Below are positions 50,501-62,500 of a DNA stretch of 64,000 nucleotides, piece after piece. Each line of letters starts with the position of its first letter. Within the stretch, counting starts at the first letter, position 1. Source of the DNA: Phoronis australis (taxonomy: Eukaryota > Phoronida > Phoronidae); assembly GCA_002633005.1 (NCBI GenBank), contig NMRA01000244.1, positions 162,926-226,925 of the forward strand, written 5' to 3'. The notes under the pieces were generated by a model, which was not told where the DNA came from, made no database searches, and was given only the letters and a program-made list of their open reading frames with translations. The translations under genes were made by a program, and so were the position numbers.

Positions 50501-53500
50501 ATGCTGCGAGACTGTCTAGCTGGGCTGTCTCGAGGTCAATTCAGTGCTCACGTGTGGGGAAGCCCTGCTGACTATTAAAATTTTACAATTACAATTTCAA
50601 AGACTATTTATTAGATTTTAACTTGAATATTTGCTATGAAAGCTGAATGCTTATTGTTAAGCCTAAAATAAAACTAGTGACAAAAGGTAACTACTGAATT
50701 ATTTTACATTGCGCAAGCGTGTTTTTCAGGGCTTGGAATTTTCCGCGGAAACGCGGATTTCCGCTTTTTTCAAATGTGCTTTCCGCTTTTTTATAATATT
50801 TCCGCGTAAAAAAATCAAGATTTGATATAAAATTTCCGCGGCAAATTCCTTTCTTACCGCGGCGTTGCAACGACGTTCACCTCGAAAAGCAGAAGTTGCT
50901 CTTTATGTTTCGGAGGAACGTAAATTGTCAACATTGCCGGGGCTTCTGGGACAGCGTGGCGGGGTTTTCAATGGCGTCTGGTCGTGTCATTGTTAAGCGC
51001 GGCGACAAATACTACCGCTCTTCAGCCAAAAATGTGTGGGTTGGGAGTGGACAGGCGAGCGCGAGCTAAAAGGACGCAGATGCATGCTACTGATGGTGGT
51101 AACGTTTTCTTTTTTTTAGTCCTCCCGATTTTTGTCGGATAAAGGTTCACATCGACCATTTCAAGGCTGGTTATCGGGCATGATTTGGGCCGTAAATGTT
51201 TCAAAGTTTCCGCGTATTTTGTCATTGGTCATTCCAAGCCCTGGTTTTTACAAAAGTTGAGTCATGTGGTTGAAAGTTTTAGACACGTTGAGTTTTTCGG
51301 CAAAAAGATTGTTTTTACAGTTCATGTGAGAAAACAAACTCTACACTGGTCTCAGATGTATGACATGGGTAAATCCTCTTGGAAATTTTCTTAAAATCCC
51401 TCGGCAAGCCTCGAGATTTCCAAGAGGTTTTGCCCATGTCATAAACCTGAGACTCGTGTAGGATTCTCTATGTATGCCAGGTAATAGCAAGCTTGTATCA
51501 GATGTCTACTTTTCAATATGTATTTAAGATTCCATTTTGCAGTTCAAGTGACATTTCTTTCCACAAATTCTTTGTATATCCCAAACCATCCATACTTTCC
51601 ATCCATACTGTGTTGCATTTTAAAGTCTGGTCTACAGTCTACCTTTTAACCACATCACAAGTCTGAAAAGATTTCTGCCCCAACCGGGACTCGAACCCGG
51701 GACCTTCTGCTAACTGTGCAGACTCTGTAGTCCACTGGCTTATGTTCATTAGGTCACATGATGTGGCCAACAAGTGGCATGCAGACCAGACTTAAAAGTG
51801 TTTGTGAACTATGTAGACTTACTGAAAAAGTTGATAATGTGAGCTATGTCTGTGCTGACGTCATGCGTGTTTGTTTGTTTAGTCAAAAGTTACCTGACTC
51901 ACCAGATCCCCGGAGTTGTGGAGATGAGGATTAACCTACTGTTTGCCAGTGGATGTTACGGCATGACCTTGAACTTGTGTGATCAATGCCTACGTCATAG
52001 GAAGTATAAAGACAGTGACTACATACGACTGGTCCAGGTCATCTGTCTACATGAGAATAAACAATTAGATCGACTGTATGAGGAGGTAAGTACATGAATC
52101 GCATGGTGTTTGAAGTGCCTTATTGGTTGTACTTAAGTAATATAGTGTGTTAACTTCAACAACAGTGTTGCTCGTGGGACTTGAAGGTGTGGGTTGAATT
52201 CTTGTTTTAAGAAGTTAATGTTCCCAGGACTATTGTTGGACTAATTCTATTTGAAAGCACTCCGTCCGCGAGATTTGCCCCCAATCTATGGCAAGAGCCA
52301 GGAGACCATTTGTTTCTTGTCTTTTGAATCATACATAACCTTACACATGTATAGTCCTAAGAATTGAAGAATTATGTTGATGGTTGGCAGTGATGACTCA
52401 CATTTAGTAACATTGCGTTCGCATCATGCACCCTTGTTGTTTTGATTTATAGATGGAACTTTGGTCGAGCATTATGTCAGTGATTGTCCTGTTCTGTGTA
52501 TGATAGATAATTGAAATCTTAACACCCCCAGTTTGTTCAGAGATGGTTTCTCTATACATCGGTCTTTTTTACACTCCCCTTCAAAGCCAGCCCGTCTCAC
52601 AATCTTGAATAACTAAAAAGAGTATCATTTGTTTTGTACAAATATCATGTATTCGGAGTGTTTTGAAAACTATTGCATACTTTTTCTCTCCTCCAGTGCT
52701 GGAAAGTGCACTGTGACCAAGCAGTACGTTTGATCCAGACCATGATCCAACAGAGGCGGCCAGGCTACCGAGCGCTCTGTACCCGCCTCTCTCTCATCTT
52801 TCTCATGCAGGACTGGCTAAAACCTAACAAGTACTGCTGTACCAAGGTATGTATGGCGGATACCCAGGCACTGTCTGATGGCCTGTTGTCATGGGTGATG
52901 AGACGGATCATACTATAAGTAAATATTGTGAGATGAATAGGAGTTCATTAAATGTAGTAAACAAGTCACACTGTCAGGTCATTCTGTGAATTAAAAAGGA
53001 ATTTCATTGAAAGTTTTCATGTTATCGCTTCAAAGATACTTAAACTGTGTTGGGTGTTGCTTTAATAATGTGATTATTACCTTGGGACATGCCATTTCAC
53101 ACAATGGCGAGTGTCGAATGTTTTGATTTAAATTAGCGACATGTCACAAAAATGCAGTTGTGAATTAGGCAAGTTAACACCGTCGTCTTGTTTTCCATGG
53201 TTAAGCTGTGGTCATAATGGATGTCGGGGGTGTTGTTGTTGTCTTGATAAACAGATCTAATCTTTCTTTTGCTATCTTTGAATGTGGCTAGTGTTGGCCC
53301 ACCAACTAAAAGAAATGCTGATGATTTTTTCCAGACTGTTTCGATATTAATACTACATTACTTATGCAATAGCTATGGTTTTTCCTAAAACGGCCAGGCA
53401 CAATGGCAGCTTTGTTAGCACTGTCCTTCTGTCACTGACGTCTGGAAAGCAAAGTGACAAGTCCATGTTTGGGTTCATGCAATGGCAAGTCCATGTTTGG

Positions 53501-56500
53501 TTTCATGAGAACGTTTCAGTTGTTTCTTAACATTTTCTAAACAATGCACTGATTTGCTATATTTGCATCGTATACTTACATTTCCCACTCGATCAATATG
53601 TGACTGCTAGCGACACCTGTGTTCATGTCTTTTCCTTCATTCCCATTGTAGACTCTTCTCATGTTATGGCTGCGCCTACAGCTGGATGAGGACTCCGCTA
53701 AGTGTGGCGATGTGTTTGTACACAACGTGAGAACTGTGGCCGAGCAGGCGCGTAATGGAACACAGATAGTCTGGCTGATTGATGCCTTATGTAAACTGGT
53801 GAGTTATTGGTCAGGGAGTGCACATAGTTGAACTTTAGTTGCTATAATTTAAGACTTGATTTTCATATGACTAACAGCAATGTCTTTTAGTTATCATATA
53901 GTGGCATTGAAGATGCTACGCTTGATCTACACAATGTTTTAAGAGTTGTAGATTGTGACAGAGGTTTCTGTAATTGACCACCAGGTGGGAGTGTTCTGCA
54001 ACATCTGATGGTACACATTGTATTGTATTAGACTAGCTGACAACTTAGAACATGTGTGACAACTTGTTGAGGTTGTGCCTGTGCCTTGTACACATTGTGT
54101 AAGTCAGGCTTTAGTCTTCTCAAGGTTTAGGTAATTGACTTTGTTTACCTGTATAAAGCCACCAGAAGAAAAGTTCCCAGTGTTTGTAATAATTTTATTT
54201 ATTTGTTTGTTTAAAGTTCTTTAAAAAGACTTGGTGGACACTACAGTGAACACACTGATTTTCAATTGGGCCCAATCAGAAATAATTACATAAAATAAAA
54301 TAAGATACTGAGAGCTATACACAAATAAATTAATGAAATAAATAGATTAATTAGTTATATAGTAGTTACTATGTATAGTTATATGAATAAACTAGACAAC
54401 ATAGAGTAAAATAATGAGCTGATGCCTACTAGCCGGATCCGTGCACAAAGTCTCAGTGTTTCTGTTTGAAGACATGGGCATTGGGCACGTTCGTGACATT
54501 AGTGCCCTGTCCGTTGTAAGCGACAGCACCTCTGTAGGCAAAAGTTCTTTTGCCGCAGTTGTTTTTAGGTTTGTTTGGCACCAAAGCCGTGGCGTACTGG
54601 AAACGTTTCACATTCCATCATCCTTGACTTGGGTTTCACTTACAGCCACAGCACAAGCATTGGCATTGCAATTTTTGACGAGTAGTCCTGCGTAGGACAA
54701 CTTCTGTTGTGCTCCCCTGGTGTGCAGCAATGTTCACAACTGAAAAACGACCACTTTTGTAGTTACGGCTCAACAGGCTGAGGGCACAACTGTCATTTTT
54801 ATTGCATGACAAACATGAACATCTGCTGCAAAGTTTGTTTGGTGGTAATTTGGGGGATGCTTTACCTACAAGTTGTCTTTTGCTGTTGATCGTCTGACAA
54901 GTACCCACGTAAACAAGGTTACCAACATGTGTTATTAGTAGCCAGAATTGTTCTTGTTCTCCGCACTGTATACTGCGTGCTTATTCTCGCTACAGCGAGC
55001 AATCTGATTGGCTGAGCTAAGGTTTGCTTGTGACATCACCGGTGTCAAGCTGTAAAGCCAGTTGGTATTCCTCCTTTAAATGTCCGTCTGTGCGGCTCAC
55101 AATTTGTCAGCCTGAAGACCAGCGTTTTACCTCATTCAGGTGAGTAATGTTGGTTCATTACCTGTTAATCACCGCAAACGTTATCTCAAGGAAACAACTG
55201 GCTTTAAAGCTTCCCCGTGGAGTCAGTGAGAGATTACACGAATATTTGGATGGGGTTGCTGCAGCACAAAAAATGGTAAAAATAGAATACAGAACAAACT
55301 TAACGACACGCTCTCCTCTCACTAAGAAGCTTTGATGCCACTGGTTTTCTGCTCCTTGGCTCACTAGTATTTAAGTACTTGATGTAGACTTTTTGTGCAG
55401 TGAGTTGGTCATCTTTACTTGACTAGTGGAATTAACTTAATATATCCATATTAACCCTCTCTTGCTATTGCTTTCGCTTCAGCTGCTCTGTGTGTCTTAG
55501 ATAACAAACATGTAATGCTTAGTGTTCACTTAGAAATAAGTTGCTGTAGTCTGAAGTCACCCCATGTTTTAAATTTTTATCTCCTTGCAGGTCTCTTATT
55601 GCCAAATGAACACGAAACTCAGGGAGAATTTATCAAGGATTTGTTTGGAACTGAATAAGCGAGTCTATCTACCGAGGTAGTGTTGGCTGGGGACTGGTTG
55701 GGTGATGTCATAGTCACTGTACGACGCTGGTCATACAGAAAAGCAGCAAGCACCGTATTGAACATGGCGACACCTGGTGTCCCATTGAACGCTGTCGCAC
55801 AATTTAGGCTGATGGAGACATCTGTTGATTAGGCATTGATAACGAGTGAAAGAGTTTGAAGGAGCGGTTTGCCGAGAGAACATGACCAAAGTTATCTGAT
55901 ATGCAACTTTTGTTAGTTCATTATAGCAATACTGAGTTGCCTTACTGCTGAGTGGTCCCTTTAATTAGTGCTAAACAAGCATAATGGTTGACTGCTTCGC
56001 AGTTCCTTTTCAAAACTCCTCAAAATCTGTTCATTTCTCAGTGTTCAGCTGCAGCACTGGACTATTTTGATGTGGGTCACATTCTCAGCAATTGATTTTC
56101 ATTTTCTCTGTCATTCTCATTAGACCACAAACAGAAAATAGTTGCTGAGAAGTTATTGTGCCAAGTTTCGGACTCGATGAGTCTTAGAACTGCAGGTATT
56201 CATCAGAGTTAAGAGCATCTGGGCATTCTGCTGAATGCAGTTTTGTATCCATTGTTGTTATTTTAGCTTGTAATCCTTTCTGACTATATATTGCTCTTGT
56301 TGATAATTTTTATTGTATTTTTAACTCCTTTTGGGCCTGCAGGGGGAACTTATCAACATAGTGGCTTGGAATTTTGCGTATGATTGTAAATCAGGAGCCC
56401 TTTTGAAATTGACATGCAAGATTAGTCAAAGTAGTTCTTTGTGAATCCTGCTCTATGCTTTCAACTATCCCAGTTGGCATATGTAGCTTAACAAAGGTTT

Positions 56501-59500
56501 TATGGTCATGGCTGAGAAGATAATTGTTTTATTACCCCCTATGAGTTTTGAAGAACTGGGCCTGGAATAGAAATTAATGTAACTTCCACAAATTCTATCA
56601 AGATGCAAAAGTATTTTTGATGGATTATCTTTTTAATGTCTTTAAGACTTAAACCGTTTTATTAAATTTTTCATTTTTGACGACTTAGGTGGCGGTCGAA
56701 GAGTTTATTAAAAGATAATCGCAGCCATGAGCATTTGTAAACGTTGTGATCTCGGTAAAAATTAAACTTTGCTATGATCACGTTTTAAACTGTAAAGGTC
56801 CAGGCACTGTTTTTGTGTGCGCAATATTTTTTCTTTGTTCATCTAGGATTTTGAAATTTTGATTCATGGGTTAAAATGTAGTGTTTTAGAACTATTTATA
56901 GAAATGCAATGAAGGTAACAAGTACCTTGAGAATCCTGTTGAAGGCCTAATATACTATATGATAGTGTGATGTACCATGAGTTGTGTGATTGACAATCGT
57001 CATCGGTTATATTATTAATGCATTATTTTATCAGAGAATTCTGGGACTGGCTTTATTTTGGTCCTGTGGCTGTTGGTTGCTACCTTATTTTGTGTACTTG
57101 GTTACATTCCTATTTAACGTCAGGAAGTTGAATATAGAACCTGTTGTGTACAAAGTGGTATTTAGATGTTAGTGGGTCAACAAGGAAATAGTTGAAGCTC
57201 TCGGCTTACTGCAGTCCACGCTTCTTTTCCTTGTGAATACTTTTGCCTTATTTAGTCATTGGTTGCATATTTCATAGATCCCATTTCTTCTTAGCTGTAC
57301 AGTAAAACTTGCATAGTTCAGGCACCCATAAGTTTGTCGTTTACCTAACCCTGACCATGTTACACTATACAGTTATAGTTCTTACTCTCGTCCCTTTGGA
57401 TAACTAAACAAATCCCTGTGAACAGTTGGTCCTGACTTGTGCCAGTTTTACTGTATTTTAGTTACATGTTCACTTTCCATCAATACCTCAAAGGTCCATT
57501 AACTGTGTCATTATTTATGCCAGTTTGCTTACCAACTGGGCTCCATTTCGAAAAGATCGAAGTATTCTGTGTCAGCTGTGTGGAATTGCTTCTAGATGTT
57601 GTTAAGACATAGAGACTAGTTGCTATTGAATGAGCCCCGCTTGCCATAAGACACGAAGACTAGTTGCTATTGATTGAGCCCCGCTTGGCAAAATTTTAAG
57701 GGAAAGGCAACCATTTTTATGTTGCCATTCCCGAAAATTAATATCGATGGTTATCTTATATTTTCATTGTCGATTATTGTTTCCCTGACCTTCTAGAACG
57801 TAGCGTGCAACATTAAAAAAGTGATATAAAATTAAATAACCCGTACAGCAAACACAATAACTGACATTGAACACAGTTCCCGTTCTCCATTATGTTTGTT
57901 CAACAGAAGTGAATGTAGATGGGAAATGCAGAGTCTTGCTGAGCTGTTAATATCACTTTAGTGTTGAATGCACATTTGTAGAAGGGCGTGGTAGTAGTAA
58001 CTAATGCTAAAAATACTTTAAAGATAACCAGGCATTTTTGTGGCAAGTTAAATTTACTTCAAAAACGGTTGTTTTCCCCAACGTTCATCTTTTCATTATT
58101 GTGTGCACTCGAATGATTATGTCATATTTTGTATGTGGTTGAAAAAATTTGCTACCGTAGACCAGCTTGTATAAATTTTTACATTTATCTTTTGTCTGAT
58201 AATGTTATGTACTGGATGAGAGACGTGATCATTCAACTTGAAAAATTATTTGATGCTAAAAGCATTAGCTTTCTGCAAACTTTTGTAACTTATGTAAAAT
58301 CTTTCCTGACCTTTCGGAAACTATTGGTTTCAGATGACAAGGTTTTTGCCTTCAATGTCTCTGGAAATCATGTGCTAATAAGGAAGTGCAGTATTATTAG
58401 AAGTGTTTGCAATATTTCTCATATTGAGTTGTTGGAAATGGCAATAGGCCCACCTGATGTCATAAAAAAGCAACTGATGACTTAGACCTTTACTGTCGTG
58501 AAATTGTTATCAAATTGCTGTGTAGTCATAGAAATGGTGAAATCGAAATCTTAATGGCGTGTGGGTTTATAGCCACTCAGAAAAATTGTTACGAAAAGCA
58601 GAGGAAGGGCAGCCAGCATCAGACAGTAACTTGACTGGTCTTGTGTAGGACCATGATCAGGTTATGCTAGGTCTTTTGGAAAACACAATGTAAATCCAAA
58701 GATGATTGGCAATAAATTGGAAAATAGCTTGCCAAAATTGCTTCGAAGTTTCACGTGTTCAACTAGACATAACTTTTTCGGGTGTTTTCGGGGGGGCTAC
58801 TGCCTCTGTTCATTAAAGTATTTGAAACTTGTCATTGTTATTTTGACAAATTAACTTAATTTACTTGTTCAAACTAGTCCTCTGCTTTTCTACGCCCTTG
58901 TGACAGTGGAGGGAAAATCCAAGAATCATTGAGAAGTGACGTTACACGTGTGATGTTTGCTGAATGGTATTCATTCATGTATATATTGTATATACTGTGT
59001 AGACTTTGCTACTGTTGGTCCTGACAACACTGAAAGTGGTCACGTGGCCTCAGCCACGAGACTCTCCATTTTGTCATTTATCCATGTCGTGTCATAATAA
59101 ATTATTTTACTATTAGTTTGTATATTATCTGCAGCAAACTTGTTGACTAGACTGGATATCTGGCTCACGTCTCAGCAAGTCTTGATCTTTGTTCTCTCTA
59201 GAGCTGTCCGAAATGGCTTGATTGAAATTGATGATATGGGGAAGAAAAAGGTTTAAAACGAATAGTGGAACTGTTGACTCACATTTGGCGACATTGCACC
59301 CTCGTCCTGGGGGCTTCAGCTTGGCCAATGATGCTATGTTAGGCATGACCAGTAGGTGGCATGTTAGGTGAAGCGGCAAAACAGTGAAGGTTTTATCAGA
59401 TACATGGGACAATTGAAACCTGAGACCGCTGTGTCTATTCAATAACTGCTGTAGAGATTCTTTTACACCTCTCCTAAACTTGTCCTGACATTCCAAGATG

Positions 59501-62500
59501 ACTTCATCAATCGCATCAAACTCATGTCCTGTACTAGACGTACACAGGTGACTAAAAAGAGTAGAAACTCATGAATCCACGTAAATGTCAGTTAACAGTT
59601 CCAGTGTTTGTTTTAGGAGTTTTTCTTCTATCTCTCAAACTGGATGTCTTAAAATTCTCATGCTTCTAATAATGAGATAACACTAACGAGTTGCTTAAAA
59701 CTTGGAGAATTTTCCTTCTCTCCAAATAACTTGGTTGCTGAATACTGAATGATCGTCATTTAGAACCACAGGGAAATGTGCATCTTTCTTTTGGCTGACC
59801 TTGAACTTCATAAAGATCACATGCTTGTACTTCTGTAATTTAAAATGATTTGAAGGGTCGTCTCGGTAAGTAAAGAATGACCGGTACCAAATTCACTGTT
59901 TCTCATTTTGGGTTACCTCTTTTTTATAGTAAAACTAACGTTACGTTGTTGAGGAACGCAGAAGCTTTCAAATGGTTGTCACTAAAGAGCGGCATCTTTT
60001 GAAATTTGATTTCAAAGTAGCAGCACCTGCTTCAAGTGACCAGTTCCAAATTGTCTGGTTAAGTGAACTCTCTCTACCGTCCTGTGCAAAAACAGTCACT
60101 ATGATGTTATTGAAATTGTTTGTTTCAGTTTGGCGAATACAGTGACATGTTGTCGAGGACGTGTGCTCTCACATCATTCAATATTAGTCCCAGTGTCAAC
60201 CGGTACTTTAAGCTACAAGAGCTGTATGGTTCAGGTGATGGATATGAATCTACATCTAGTGACGATACCATCATACTGTGTGCCAGTGACTATATAACGT
60301 CGTGTCCACGTACATCAGGGGAGATCACTACGAAACCAATTGGTATGCGTGGTAAGGTTAAGAAGTATCGTAGCGCCGCAGCTGTTGCTATGGAGGCCAG
60401 GTCATTAGGTGAGAGAGAGGGTGGCCTCGCCGGTGGTGGTGATGGTGATGGCGCGGTTGATGGTGATGGCGCGGTTGATGGTGGATCTAATGGCGTTGTG
60501 GGTGGTGAGTCTGATGACGCCGCATCTGATGGCTACGTTCTACACAATAGTTTCAGTTGTATGTCATTCAATGATGAAGCTGGCGACAACTCGGCCATGA
60601 ACGATGGTGTCAAGCATACGTGCTCCATGCGTAATTTACATTCCGTGACTTTGGGGGAGAGCGCCCAGAGATATTTTGGTACTTCGGCTGAATCTTCTTC
60701 ACTGGTGCAAAGAAGTGAGGCAATAGAGGATGAACAGACGAAAGGGGACCTTCTGAAATCCGACGATGCCCCTGGTTTATTTGATTTTTACTCACAAGTT
60801 TTGAAAAATACCAGCACCACAGAGGGCGACACCGGTCGTGGTGAACCTCCCAGGATTGATGCAATGCTTGATGAGTGCAAGATGGGTGACACGTCAACTC
60901 ACACCTCTAAGTTTGATATTGCACTTGTTGAGGGGCTGGTTGTTGGTGACAATGGTGGTGAATGTGCAGTAAGTTTAAGTGAACTGAACTCCAACAACAA
61001 CAGCAGTGTTAGAGTGGTGGCCACACCGGACATGCCTATGTTGTCACCACGCAGCATGCAAAGTGGGTCAAAAGACAGTAGTCCGTCCTCAGGGTCTAGT
61101 ATTACGCCACTGTTGAGCCCTAAAGCAGTGCTTGCATCCTGCCTGCCTAGTCCCAGTATTAGTTTGGCTTTATCAGAGGTGAATAAAGGAAGTGATGTCA
61201 AGTGTGCAAAAGTTGGCTCCGCCTCTACTGGCATTCACCAACAGAGTCCCTCTAGTGGAACATGCGTGAAACAGTCAGCCATGGCCAAGTTATCCACTAA
61301 GACTGCTACTGGCAACAGTTCATGTATAGAAGACTTGGCTGTAGACAAGCAGGTTAGAGAAGTTAACGTAGAACATTCGGTCACAAACCAGCAACCTTCT
61401 GAAATTGCCGATTCTGTAGAACTGTCTGTCGCTAACCAGGAACCTAAAGATATAGATGGTGCTGGTGATATGAGTGTGGAACACTTGGCCTCAAAGCTAC
61501 TTAAAGCTCAACAAAATGTTTCTAGTGAAGTGTCTATGGAGTGTTCACCTACAAGTCGCCGTTCTCCAGAACCTAACTCAGACACGTTATGTACAGAACT
61601 GAGTGTCACAAACCACAACTATGATGCAAGTGAGACTTGTAAGGAGGTGATCCACAGTCCTCCGCAAGACCACAAGGGGGAGATGTGCATCTCAAATGAC
61701 TCGCTAGAGGTCACTGACACATCACAGCACTTGCTTTCTGACTCTGGCCATAGCAGTGTCTCTGACCATCTACTATTCTCACCATCTGACCTGGACTCAT
61801 CCGTGTTCAAAACTGACCTCGAAAGAACCAAAGCTGTTGAATACCTGAACAATATTCTGCAATCATTTCCTGACCTGGAGCTACATACTTTCTTGGCCAT
61901 GAAGTCGTACAAAGACTGGATGAAGTATCACACTGAATCTAGGAAGGTGCCAGCAGATAGTTCTCTTTGTGGTAGCAGTGATACAGATTGTCCTGCTAAA
62001 GACATTTGTGCATCAAGTGCCGCTCCAATGAGTAATTCATCTTTGTATGAATCGACTTCTAAGATAAGACACAATTCTGTCCAGGCAACAACACCACAAC
62101 AGGAAAAGATGGAAGATTCTGAAGCAGATACCCTTGATGAATGTTGTGACAAAGGTGCAAAATCAATAGTCCAGGCTATTTTAGATGATATTATAAGCAA
62201 ATGTGTTGCTTCAGCAGAGACCCAGGGTCTGGCTGAAGTCATCCATAGGCTTTTATCAACCGGTGCATTGACTAAGGCTCAACTGTCACAAACCATTGAC
62301 ACCTGCGCAGTGTCGCCCTCTGGTGGTTGGAGTGAACTTGCTACTGATGGAATTGTTAGTGGAGGAACTGGATTAGGTTCCAAGGAAGAGAGAATGGGTG
62401 AAAGTCCATCTTGTCAGCCCTCGTCTCCTCGCGATGTGGAGTTAAATGAGATTACGCAGGAGTCCTCCATGCTTGGGTCTGTTGGTGGTGAGCACCAGAC

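Noticed and set aside
53440-53510. Duplicate GCAAGTCCATGTTTGG phrase
   Set aside because: Short local duplication with no structure beyond that.
58129-58485. Plus-strand frame of 118 codons in intron 7 of the ZNF292-like gene
   Set aside because: AT-rich composition, no family likeness, and not needed by the homology-supported join of exon 7 to exon 8.
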